Shown: positions 1 through 6,614 of the stretch, piece after piece | Layout: each line of letters starts with the position of its first letter | Position numbering within the stretch: the stretch's first letter is position 1 | NCBI GenBank assembly: GCA_035301625.1 | Contig: DATGTW010000183.1 | Coordinates: 1 to 13,920 of the forward strand | DNA: 13,920 nucleotides | Direction of reading: 5' to 3' | DNA from: Paenalcaligenes sp035301625 | GTDB taxonomy: Bacteria > Pseudomonadota > Gammaproteobacteria > Burkholderiales > Burkholderiaceae_B | Notes under the pieces: generated by a model | Seen by the model: only the letters and a program-made list of their open reading frames with translations | Told to the model about the DNA's origin: nothing | Databases searched by the model: none | Program-made: the position numbers and the translations under genes

Positions 1-5
1 CTGCG

Positions 6-11
6 TATGAT
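6..11 (+). promoter_or_regulatory. possible -10 element ahead of the ABC transporter operon
   Basis: The hexamer TATGAT matches the sigma-70 -10 consensus at five of six positions and lies about 40 bases before the first usable start of the transporter operon. The -35 region would fall outside the window, so this cannot be confirmed. Confidence 0.25.
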
Positions 12-49
12 AGACTCGCTTTTTTAACTGTTTGGGCCCATTTTCTGCC

Positions 50-835
50 GTGAACGCTTCTGCTGTACCCTCTGAGTATGCCGTGCAGGTAAAAGACATC
101 CACAAGTCATTTGGCACCCATCAGGTGCTAAAGGGGATCTCCTTTACCGCACGCAAAGGCGAGGTGCTCTGCATTATCGGTGCCTCGGGATCCGGCAAGA
201 GCACTTTGCTGCGGTGTATCAACCACCTGGTTGTCCCCGACAAAGGCGAGGTCCACATTGGCAATGATATCCTGCGCACACGCACCCACCGAAATGGCAC
301 CCCCACCTCTCAGGACCCGCGTCTATTAGAAAAGGTACGCTGCCGCCTGGGCATGGTCTTTCAGAACTTTAACCTCTGGTCACACCGTACCGCTGTGCAA
401 AACATCACCGAGGGACCCGTCCATGTCTTGCACCAACCTCGTGCTCAGGCCCATCAACAGGCCCTCGAGCTCTTGGACAAGGTCGGCCTGGCGGACAAGG
501 CCAACGCCTACCCTTCCGAGCTCTCAGGGGGGCAACAGCAGCGCGTAGCCATTGCACGTGCCCTGGCCATGAATCCCGAGGTTTTACTCTTTGACGAGCC
601 CACCTCGGCCCTGGACCCCGAAATGGTTGGCGAGGTTCTACGCGTGATTCGAGCGCTGGCCGAAGAAGGACGCACCATGATTTTAGTGACCCATGAAATG
701 AGCTTCGCCCGCGAGGTTTCCAACCACACCCTATTCATGCATGACGGTATTTGCGCCGAGGCCGGACCATCACGCGAGCTTTTTGACGATCCGCAGACGC
801 AGCGCCTCAAACAGTTTTTACAACCATTGCAGTAA
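50..835 (+). CDS. HisP-like ATP-binding subunit of a polar/basic amino-acid ABC importer
   Basis: This is the cytoplasmic ATPase that powers a polar amino-acid importer. Counting from the GTG at 50 (261 residues), it has Walker A GASGSGKST at 44-52, a Q-loop glutamine at about 105, signature LSGGQQQ at 158-164, Walker B LLFDEP at 179-184 with the following TSALDPE, and the switch histidine at 215. The stretch FQNFNLWSH and the insert before the Q-loop are typical of HisP and its opine/arginine relatives rather than GlnQ. The start is unresolved: TTG at 32, GTG at 50 and GTG at 83 are all in frame and none has a good ribosome binding site. GTG 50 leaves a short leader before the conserved core. 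The gene is the first of a five-gene operon; the binding-protein start follows 35 bases after its stop. Confidence 0.93.
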   Translation: MNASAVPSEYAVQVKDIHKSFGTHQVLKGISFTARKGEVLCIIGASGSGKSTLLRCINHLVVPDKGEVHIGNDILRTRTHRNGTPTSQDPRLLEKVRCRLGMVFQNFNLWSHRTAVQNITEGPVHVLHQPRAQAHQQALELLDKVGLADKANAYPSELSGGQQQRVAIARALAMNPEVLLFDEPTSALDPEMVGEVLRVIRALAEEGRTMILVTHEMSFAREVSNHTLFMHDGICAEAGPSRELFDDPQTQRLKQFLQPLQ

Positions 836-855
836 TTCACCACTGAATGTTATTT

Positions 856-860
856 AGGAG
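856..860 (+). promoter_or_regulatory. ribosome binding site of the amino-acid-binding protein gene
   Basis: AGGAG lies 10 bases before the ATG at 871. It favours that start over an in-frame TTG at 847, which would add a non-conserved segment in front of an otherwise normal signal peptide. Confidence 0.7.
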
Positions 861-870
861 ACTGAAAACA

Positions 871-1683
871 ATGAAACCATTCAATCAACTCTTGTTAGGG
901 GCGGCAGCTACGCTGCTCAGCGGAGCCGTGATGGCGGCACCATCGTATAAAATCGGCACCGAGGGCGGCTACCCCCCCTGGAGCATGGTTGATGCCTCAG
1001 GCAACGTCACCGGCTTTGACGCCGACGTTGCTGCCGCACTGTGCGAAGAGCTCGGCGCCGATTGCCGTTTTGTGGTGCAGTCCTTTGACAGCCTGATCCC
1101 CTCCTTAAATGCCAAACGCTTTGACCTGATCATTTCGGGCATGTCCTACACTCCCGAGCGCGCCAAACGCGTTAACTTTAGTATTCCTTATGCCGTCGAG
1201 GACGCTATCTTTATCCTGCCTGCTGACAGTGAGCTCGTAGGCGCTGGCGATAGCGCAGAAATCTTTTCTGGTCTCGAGGGCAAAACCATTGGTGTTCAAG
1301 GCGGAACTACCCATGGTGCCTATTTGGCCAAAATGGCTCCCGAAGTCAATATCAAAGACTACGAGACCCTGGATCAAATGCAAATCGATCTGGATGCCGG
1401 CCGTTTGGACGGGACCTTTGCTGACCTGACTTCGCAGCAGCAGTTCTACGACAAAATGGATAACCCCGAATTCTCTCTCACTGACTACGTCATCAAGGGC
1501 TCTTCTGACCCCGAAACCCTGGGTTACGGGATTGCTGTCGGTATCCATCTGGATAATGACGAACTCAAGGAAAACGTCGATAACGCCCTGTGCACCCTCA
1601 TCGAAAACGGCACCATCAAGGAAGCCAGCGAAAAGTGGTTCCAAATCGACATCGCTAACTATGAAATTTGCGAGGATGACTAA
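871..1683 (+). CDS. periplasmic amino-acid-binding protein (HisJ/ArgT/NocT family) of the ABC importer
   Basis: This is the secreted receptor that captures an amino acid and hands it to the permease pair. The 270-residue product begins with a signal peptide (MKPF, a hydrophobic stretch, then a likely cut after AVMA near residue 22). The mature part has the bilobed type II binding-protein pattern. Cys58 and Cys65 match the disulfide pair of HisJ, Arg97 in TPERAKR matches the ligand-carboxylate arginine, GVQGGTTHG at 141-149 follows the second hinge, and Asp185 sits where HisJ has its alpha-amino ligand. The first binding loop reads TEGGYPPW. It carries Glu31 where HisJ has Asp, as I recall for nopaline/octopine and some basic amino-acid receptors. 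The ligand is therefore likely a basic or otherwise polar amino acid or derivative, but cannot be fixed from sequence. It lies between the ATPase and permease genes, which is usual for this type. Confidence 0.93.
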   Translation: MKPFNQLLLGAAATLLSGAVMAAPSYKIGTEGGYPPWSMVDASGNVTGFDADVAAALCEELGADCRFVVQSFDSLIPSLNAKRFDLIISGMSYTPERAKRVNFSIPYAVEDAIFILPADSELVGAGDSAEIFSGLEGKTIGVQGGTTHGAYLAKMAPEVNIKDYETLDQMQIDLDAGRLDGTFADLTSQQQFYDKMDNPEFSLTDYVIKGSSDPETLGYGIAVGIHLDNDELKENVDNALCTLIENGTIKEASEKWFQIDIANYEICEDD

Positions 1684-1709
1684 ATACGTCGCTCAGTACG
1701 CAAATAACC

Positions 1710-2423
1710 ATGCTTGAACGGATACTTGCCATATTGTTTGAAGGGTGGGGATGGATGCTCTTAAAAGGGGCCGCCATGACCCTCTTTATCTCAATCTTTG
1801 GCATGGCACTGGGCACCGTCATCGGCATCGCCGGTGCCAGTATCCGCTTATACGGGCCACGCCCAATGGGCTGGCTCGTACGTTTATACACCACTGTGAC
1901 GCGCAGCATTCCCGAGCTATTAATTATTTATCTTATTTTCTTTGGCTCGGTTCATGGGGCAACTGACCTGGCCTACCTGCTGGATCTAGACGAGCTTTTT
2001 AATCGCTGGTTCCCTGCTCTGGTGGGCATACTGGCCATCGGCGTCATTGCCGGTTCGTATAGCGTCGAGGTCTTTCGGGGCGCCTTTTTGGCCATCCCAA
2101 AAGGCCAAATCGAGGCCGCTCAGGCCATTGGCATGTCGCGCTGGAAACGTTTTCGTCGCATCGCGCTACCCCAGCTGTTTTGGTATGCCTTGCCGGGCTC
2201 GAATAATGTTTGGCAAACCGCGCTCAAGGATACCGCCCTCATTTCCCTGGTGGGTCTCGTAGAAATCATGCGTGCCGCCCAACTCGGTGCAGCCTCTACC
2301 CGCGAACCTTTATTGTTTTACCTATGCGCGGGAGCCTTATTTTTTGCTATTGGAATAGGCAGCCAAGCTGTGTTTTCACTTGCCGAGCGCCATGCTGGTC
2401 ACGGCCTGCGCTCTGCCCAATGA
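1710..2423 (+). CDS. HisQ-like inner-membrane permease of the amino-acid ABC importer
   Basis: This is one of the two inner-membrane subunits forming the translocation channel. The 237-residue protein has about five hydrophobic segments (roughly 18-43, 56-80, 102-120, 172-190 and 201-222). The cytoplasmic EAA loop that contacts the ATPase lies at about 132-153 (KGQIEAAQAIGMS followed by KRFRRIALP). The segment ALPGSNNVWQTALKDTAL and the following VGLVEIMRAAQL closely follow the layout of HisQ rather than HisM. The ATG at 1710 has no convincing Shine-Dalgarno sequence, so translation may be coupled to the binding-protein gene that stops 26 bases upstream. The second permease starts 19 bases after its stop. 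Confidence 0.92.
   Translation: MLERILAILFEGWGWMLLKGAAMTLFISIFGMALGTVIGIAGASIRLYGPRPMGWLVRLYTTVTRSIPELLIIYLIFFGSVHGATDLAYLLDLDELFNRWFPALVGILAIGVIAGSYSVEVFRGAFLAIPKGQIEAAQAIGMSRWKRFRRIALPQLFWYALPGSNNVWQTALKDTALISLVGLVEIMRAAQLGAASTREPLLFYLCAGALFFAIGIGSQAVFSLAERHAGHGLRSAQ
2103..2138 (+). repeat. EAA-loop segment shared with the second permease gene (copy 1)
   Basis: This 36-base stretch encodes GQIEAAQAIGMS and matches positions 2821-2856 in the neighbouring permease gene at 33 of 36 bases. All three differences are silent third-position changes. The identity exceeds what the diverged permeases show elsewhere, so it marks either strong constraint on the ATPase-contact loop or local gene conversion. 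Confidence 0.75.
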
Positions 2424-2442
2424 CCCCTGCCGACCCGCTGCC

Positions 2443-3138
2443 ATGATTTTTTCATACGAGCAATTTCAATACACTATAGAGACCCTGCTCAAAGGTCTAC
2501 AGTTAACGCTGTCTATTGGCCTATACAGTATTTTTTGGTCCCTGTTGATTGGCGTGGGTCTGGCCCTGATGCGCGTCTCGAGCCAACGCCTGCTGTCTCG
2601 TTTTGCGTTGTGCTACAGCACATTATTTCGTGGTACCCCTTTGCTCGTCCAGCTATTTATTTTGTACTATGGCATTGGCACGCTAGACTTTGTGCGGCAT
2701 TCGCCTACCCTATGGTGGCTCTTTAGTGATGGGACACGGTGCGCTATCTTGGCCATTGGGCTCAATAGCGGCGCCTACATCAGCGAGGTCTTTCGCGGCG
2801 GGCTGCAGTCGGTACCCCGCGGCCAAATCGAGGCCGCCCAAGCCATCGGCATGTCGCCTATCAAACGCTTTAGCCGAATCGTTTTCCCACTCGCCCTGCG
2901 ACAAGCCTTGCCTGCTTATAGCAATGAAATAGTCATTGCCATCAAAGGCACCAGCCTGGCCTCCACCATTGCAGTATTAGACATCACAGGCCAAGCGCGC
3001 CGCGTCATGAGCCAAAACTACGCCGTCATGGAAACCTTTATCGTTGCCGGACTGCTTTACCTGATCATTAATTTTAGCTTGCTCTTTTTACTGCAATTAT
3101 TTGAGCGCGCACTGGGCATGCACAAAGCCGAGCAATAA
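2443..3138 (+). CDS. HisM-like inner-membrane permease of the amino-acid ABC importer
   Basis: This is the second channel subunit, paired with the HisQ-like protein. The 231-residue product has about five membrane segments (roughly 16-43, 54-80, 99-117, 166-185 and 196-221). Its EAA loop is at about 127-146 (RGQIEAAQAIGMS, then KRFSRIVFP), followed by the conserved ALPAYSNE seen in HisM. FRGTPLLVQLFILYYG at 62-77 is a family hallmark. The ATG at 2443 is preferred because the residues then begin at the normal N-terminus. Upstream in-frame ATGs (for example 2380) lie inside the previous permease gene and add non-family sequence. No clear ribosome binding site is visible, so translational coupling is plausible. 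The asparaginase gene starts 25 bases after the stop. Confidence 0.92.
   Translation: MIFSYEQFQYTIETLLKGLQLTLSIGLYSIFWSLLIGVGLALMRVSSQRLLSRFALCYSTLFRGTPLLVQLFILYYGIGTLDFVRHSPTLWWLFSDGTRCAILAIGLNSGAYISEVFRGGLQSVPRGQIEAAQAIGMSPIKRFSRIVFPLALRQALPAYSNEIVIAIKGTSLASTIAVLDITGQARRVMSQNYAVMETFIVAGLLYLIINFSLLFLLQLFERALGMHKAEQ
2821..2856 (+). repeat. EAA-loop segment shared with the first permease gene (copy 2)
   Basis: This is the partner of 2103-2138, differing at three silent positions. Flanking sequence resemblance drops quickly on both sides. Confidence 0.75.
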
Positions 3139-3163
3139 ACCTGAGAACCACCGAGGCACTGCC

Positions 3164-4153
3164 ATGAACCAACTCAAACGTATTGCATTGTTGACCACGG
3201 GGGGCACCATTGCAGGGACCGCCCCGGACAACACAGCCACTGCCAACTACGCCATTGCCCAAGATGGCCAAGCATTACTTGATGCAGTTCCAGAGCTCAA
3301 CACCCTGGCTGAAATTGAATGCCATAGCCCCTTTCAAATCGACAGCAGCACCATCAGCAGTGCTCAACAGATCACCATTGTCACGCATGCCAACCAACTG
3401 CTGGCACGCCCAGAGATAGAGGGCGTGGTCATCACACACGGCACGGATACCTTGGAAGAAACTGCTTTACTGCTGCATCTATGCGTCAAAAGCACCAAAC
3501 CCGTGATCTTGGTAGGCGCCATGCGACCCGGCAGTGCGCTAAGTGCCGATGGCCCCATGAATCTGTACCAAGCAGTACGTGTCGCCACCCACGCGGATGC
3601 ACACAACCTTGGGGTGCTGGTTGTCGCTCAAGACCGCATCTACAGCGCGCGCTTTATACGCAAAACGAACACGCACATCCCAGATGCCTTTGCCGCACCC
3701 GACACCGGCCCTCTGGGGGTGATTAGCAACGGCATTCCTTATATTGGCAGCACCCCTCGACGTGCTCATACCACCCATAGTCGTTTTAGCCTCACGGCTG
3801 ATGCCACCCTGCCCGCTGTGGACATCATTTATGATCACCCGGGCGCTCAGCTGGATTTTTACAACCAATGCATCACAGCGCAACGTGCCGGGCTGGTCAT
3901 CGCTGGCAAAGGTAATGGCAACCTCAGCCTCACCGCCCAGCAAGGTGTACTTAAACTACATGCAGCGGGGATTCCGGTCATCCGCGCCAGCCAAGTTAGT
4001 CACGGCCCCATTGTCCCCACCGAGCTAGACAATCAATATCACACGCTGCCAGCGCATTGGTGGAGCCCACACGGTGCACGTATTTTGCTCAGCCTGTGTC
4101 TCTACGAAGAACTTGATCGAGCAGAAATACAGCATACCTTTAGGCACTACTAG
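3164..4153 (+). CDS. L-asparaginase (type II-like sequence, no signal peptide)
   Basis: The product hydrolyses L-asparagine to aspartate and ammonia and may also act on glutamine. The 329-residue protein has both asparaginase signatures. TTGGTIAG at 11-18 contains the nucleophile Thr15. HGTDTLEET at 92-100 contains the Thr94-Asp95 pair. Lys167 in IRKTNT corresponds to the catalytic lysine of the E. coli AnsB triad, and Tyr29 fits the flexible-loop tyrosine. AMRPGSALSADGP and the C-terminal IQHTFRHY follow the type II group. Type II enzymes are normally exported, but here the chain opens directly with MNQLKRIALL and the catalytic strand, so it should stay in the cytoplasm. ATG 3164 has GAGG at 3153-3156 with seven bases between. 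An in-frame start at 3101 would add residues inside the permease gene. As last gene of the importer operon, it probably degrades an imported amide. Its end overlaps the convergent gene by 14 bases. Confidence 0.94.
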   Translation: MNQLKRIALLTTGGTIAGTAPDNTATANYAIAQDGQALLDAVPELNTLAEIECHSPFQIDSSTISSAQQITIVTHANQLLARPEIEGVVITHGTDTLEETALLLHLCVKSTKPVILVGAMRPGSALSADGPMNLYQAVRVATHADAHNLGVLVVAQDRIYSARFIRKTNTHIPDAFAAPDTGPLGVISNGIPYIGSTPRRAHTTHSRFSLTADATLPAVDIIYDHPGAQLDFYNQCITAQRAGLVIAGKGNGNLSLTAQQGVLKLHAAGIPVIRASQVSHGPIVPTELDNQYHTLPAHWWSPHGARILLSLCLYEELDRAEIQHTFRHY

Positions 4154-5135
4154 AGCTTGTGGGTAGCCACTGCAAGGTACGTTCACTACGAAACTCGCGA
4201 TAATCACAACTGATCGGATCGATAAAAGCAATTGAACGTGCCAACAACTGCAACGGGTCCTTGAAATCGGTCCCCCCTAGTTGCTCGTCTTGTGCTGCAC
4301 TGGATGTAGGCGCGGTATTTTGTTCGTTAAACGCATACCATCGGTCATTGATGATTGGTGCCCCTAACGAGCGCATATGCACCCGTAGCTGATGTTTACG
4401 CCCCGTCAACGGCTGCAAACGAAAATGCCCCAATTGAATATTGGTCTGCCACTGCGACAAAAGCTCTATATAAGTATCACTATTAGGGGAGCCCTCGACA
4501 CACTGCATCAGGAATTGCCCAGGCACCCCCTGTATGCGTCGTTGCACTTGCACCGGAAATGACCTATCAGCGGGCACAGGCGCAATCGCCTCGTATTCTT
4601 TTTGAATGTCCTGACTTTGGAACAAAGCCTGATAAACACCCCGATAACGGGGCTGCACACAAAACAACATCACCCCCGCGGTTTCCCGATCCAGACGATG
4701 CAGGGGAGTAATATCATAATTATTAAAATGCTTGCGTACCCGTGCTATGGCGGTGTGCTCTAAATACTGCCCACTGGGGATGCTGGGTAAAAAATGGGGT
4801 TTATCAACCACCACTAAATAATCATCTGCATACAAAATGGGCAAAGAAAAAGGCACGGGCACCTCATTTTCGGCTACCCGGTAATACCACAGCCACTGTT
4901 GCGGCCGATAAGGCGTGTAATAGTGCACGGGACGCCCCCGAGCATCCACAATATCGCCACGCTCGATACGCCGCAGCATCTGAGCGCTATCCAGATGCGG
5001 AAAACGCTGCAACAAGAACTCGCCCACATAGCGCCACTGCCCCTGGGGCAACCAAACGCGGCTGGGAGCAACCCCATCACGCCCTAGCATGGGCGCACGC
5101 ACTGCCCCACGTAACTGTACTGATTGGCTAGACAA
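4140..5135 (-). CDS. RluA-family RNA pseudouridine synthase
   Basis: The enzyme isomerises a uridine in rRNA or tRNA to pseudouridine; which position cannot be read from sequence. The 331-residue product has an S4-like N-terminal part (about 35-70, FLLQRFPHLDSAQMLRRIERG). The catalytic core has DKPHFLPSIPSG at 111-122, HRLDRETAG at 146-154 with catalytic Asp149, and PLTGRKHQLRVHM at 242-254, with LGAPIINDRWY after it. The C-terminal 60 residues contain a low-complexity stretch. TTG at 5135 is supported by AGGGGGGG about three bases upstream and by lying 14 bases after the TAXI gene stop. An ATG at 5090 is the alternative and would still leave all domains intact. The two genes probably share a transcript. 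Confidence 0.92.
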   Translation of the reverse strand: MSSQSVQLRGAVRAPMLGRDGVAPSRVWLPQGQWRYVGEFLLQRFPHLDSAQMLRRIERGDIVDARGRPVHYYTPYRPQQWLWYYRVAENEVPVPFSLPILYADDYLVVVDKPHFLPSIPSGQYLEHTAIARVRKHFNNYDITPLHRLDRETAGVMLFCVQPRYRGVYQALFQSQDIQKEYEAIAPVPADRSFPVQVQRRIQGVPGQFLMQCVEGSPNSDTYIELLSQWQTNIQLGHFRLQPLTGRKHQLRVHMRSLGAPIINDRWYAFNEQNTAPTSSAAQDEQLGGTDFKDPLQLLARSIAFIDPISCDYREFRSERTLQWLPTSSSSA

Positions 5136-5149
5136 CCGCCCCCCCTAAA

Positions 5150-6151
5150 CTACTGCGCTGGCAACAAACCCGCCTCTTTGAAATACCGTTCTGCACCAGG
5201 GTGCAATGGAGCCGTCAAACCTGCAGACACCATATCCTCTTTTTTCAAATGCTCTAATGCCGGATGCATACGTTTGAAATCATCAAAATTTTCAAACACA
5301 GACTTTACCAACTGGTAAGCAGCTTCATTAGGCACCGCAGAGGTCGTCACAAAAGTCGCCAATGGCCCATAAGTCACAACATCATCCGGATTATCAGGGT
5401 AGGTTCCCCCCGGAATAACTGCCTTGGCATAATAAGGAAAATCAGTCACCAACCGATCCACAGCCGCGCCTTCTAAAGGCACTAACTGTGCCCCACAAGT
5501 CGTCGTAGGTTCTTGGATATTGGTCGAAGGATGACCCACCCCATAAAAAAGACCATCAATCTTGTGATCACACAGCGCCTGCCCGTGCTCATCGGGTCGT
5601 AACTCGGTCGCTTGACCAAAAAAAGAAGTATCCAACCCCATGGCCTCAAGCAACAAGTCCATAGACGCACGTGAGCCCGAACCAGGGTTGCCAATATTAA
5701 AGCGCTTGCCCTCTAAATCAGCAAAAGCATGCACCCCACTATCCTTGTGAACCAACACCGTCAATGGCTCGGGGTGGATAGAAAACAAAGAACGCATTTC
5801 AGTAAAAGGTTCTTCAAACTGACCCTCACCATTATAAGCGTTGTAGGCCACATCAGACTGCAACACCCCAATTTCAAAGTCTCCTGTGCGCAGCGCACTG
5901 ACATTAAAAACAGACCCGCCTGTGGACTCAATGGTGCAACGTAAATTATGATGCGCGCGGTCCTTGTTTAACAACCGACACAGTGCCCCACCCGCTGCAT
6001 AATACACCCCAGTCACCCCACCAGTGGCTACGCTCAATAACCCCTGTTGCGCCGCAGCAGTAGGCGTCACTCCCAGAGCAATCCCCAGAGCCAAACAGCC
6101 CGTCAAAACACCTCTTTTGATAACAGCCAGATTTTGACTGAGCCTATTCAT
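5150..6151 (-). CDS. TAXI-family TRAP transporter solute-binding protein
   Basis: This is a periplasmic receptor of the TAXI class, which normally serves a fused TRAP membrane transporter for carboxylate-type substrates. The 333-residue chain begins with a signal peptide (basic residues, hydrophobic GCLALGIALG, likely cut near TAAA at 31-34). The TAXI hallmark TGGVTGVYYAAGG is at 43-55. ESTGGSVFNVSALRTGDFEIG at about 75-95 is followed by VLQSDVAYNAY. FNIGNPGSGSR at 151-161 is the typical second-lobe motif. The start at 6151 is chosen because AAGGAG lies six bases upstream and the signal peptide follows directly; a longer reading frame adds 24 unlikely residues. No TRAP membrane subunit gene occurs anywhere in the window, so this is an orphan receptor here. 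The downstream gene is an RNA-modifying enzyme, 14 bases away. The ligand is unknown. Confidence 0.93.
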   Translation of the reverse strand: MNRLSQNLAVIKRGVLTGCLALGIALGVTPTAAAQQGLLSVATGGVTGVYYAAGGALCRLLNKDRAHHNLRCTIESTGGSVFNVSALRTGDFEIGVLQSDVAYNAYNGEGQFEEPFTEMRSLFSIHPEPLTVLVHKDSGVHAFADLEGKRFNIGNPGSGSRASMDLLLEAMGLDTSFFGQATELRPDEHGQALCDHKIDGLFYGVGHPSTNIQEPTTTCGAQLVPLEGAAVDRLVTDFPYYAKAVIPGGTYPDNPDDVVTYGPLATFVTTSAVPNEAAYQLVKSVFENFDDFKRMHPALEHLKKEDMVSAGLTAPLHPGAERYFKEAGLLPAQ

Positions 6152-6157
6152 ATCATT

Positions 6158-6163
6158 CTCCTT
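6158..6163 (-). promoter_or_regulatory. ribosome binding site of the TAXI receptor gene
   Basis: The minus strand reads AAGGAG six bases before the ATG at 6151. This fixes the start downstream of a longer in-frame possibility. Confidence 0.75.
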
Positions 6164-6239
6164 TGCTAATTCCCTGCTGGACGCCCGAATCATTATCCAA
6201 AAACGGCTCCTAATCAGCCTCACAAGAAAACCACAGCAC

Positions 6240-6254
6240 TTACAAAAATTGTAA
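6240..6254 (-). repeat. short palindrome TTACAA-N3-TTGTAA downstream of the acylphosphatase gene
   Basis: TTACAAAAATTGTAA is a perfect 6-bp inverted repeat around three A bases. It lies in the 113-base gap between the acylphosphatase and TAXI genes, about 90 bases before the TAXI start. It could be an operator half of the TAXI promoter or a weak hairpin. It lacks a following T-run strong enough for a terminator. Confidence 0.5.
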
Positions 6255-6264
6255 TCTCACTGTA

Positions 6265-6570
6265 CTAGCGCCATTCAAAGTGCTTAAAATATCTTTCGGT
6301 CACGTAACCATCGACGATATCTACCCGCTCGACATGCGCTCTGGACGGCCCTTTGTGTAACCAGGACAAAAAGTTATCAATCGCATCTGCATTGCCCTGG
6401 GCCAACACCTCGACACTGCCATCAGGAGCGTTTCGAACCCAGCCGGTCAGGCCATTGAGGCGCGCTTGTTGCACTGTCGCAGCTCTAAACCCCACCCCTT
6501 GGACCTTACCGTGCACTGTCGCACGCAGCATCGTCATATCAGCGTCAATAGGATTCATCATCGTTTTCAT
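6265..6570 (-). CDS. acyP: acylphosphatase
   Basis: This small cytoplasmic enzyme hydrolyses acyl phosphates such as acetyl phosphate or carbamoyl phosphate. The 101-residue product has both family signatures. HGKVQGVGFRAAT at 20-32 contains the phosphate-binding Arg29, and GLTGWVRNAPDGSVEVLAQG at 40-59 contains catalytic Asn47. The end (YFKHFEWR) keeps the usual terminal strand. It is about ten residues longer at the N-terminus than most family members. Four methionines (1, 4, 5, 12) make the exact start uncertain; AGGGTGG at 6574-6580 is close upstream. It faces the GGDEF-EAL gene divergently across 44 bases and precedes the TAXI gene on the same strand. Its metabolic partner is not evident from context. 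Confidence 0.92.
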   Translation of the reverse strand: MKTMMNPIDADMTMLRATVHGKVQGVGFRAATVQQARLNGLTGWVRNAPDGSVEVLAQGNADAIDNFLSWLHKGPSRAHVERVDIVDGYVTERYFKHFEWR

Positions 6571-6614
6571 TATCCACCCTGGCGTGTGCCAAGTGCATCA
6601 AACCATTTAAATTT
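6571..6614. promoter_or_regulatory. divergent intergenic region between acyP and the GGDEF-EAL gene
   Basis: Only 44 bases separate the two divergent starts, so promoters for both must lie here or extend into the opposing coding starts. An AT-rich palindromic core ATTTAAAT (6605-6612) could supply -10-like sequence in either direction. No convincing -35 partner is visible. Confidence 0.35.

Noticed and set aside
1105..1644. Long open frame of 179 codons antisense to the amino-acid-binding protein gene
   Set aside because: It lies wholly inside a gene with clear family motifs and signal peptide, has no recognisable domain and no ribosome binding site; it is a mirror of codon usage on the other strand.
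3539..3943. 134-codon open frame antisense to the asparaginase gene
   Set aside because: It shadows conserved asparaginase sequence and shows no family features of its own.
32..4153. GlnQ/GlnP-type glutamine transporter
   Set aside because: There are two separate HisQ-like and HisM-like permeases and the ATPase carries the HisP-type FNLWSH segment, which fits the basic amino-acid/opine branch better, although glutamine or asparagine as ligand is not excluded.
4156..4175. Possible hairpin CTTGTGG...CCACTGCAAG near the end of the asparaginase gene as a terminator
   Set aside because: The stem is interrupted by a three-base bulge and there is no T-run on either strand, so it is too weak to call.
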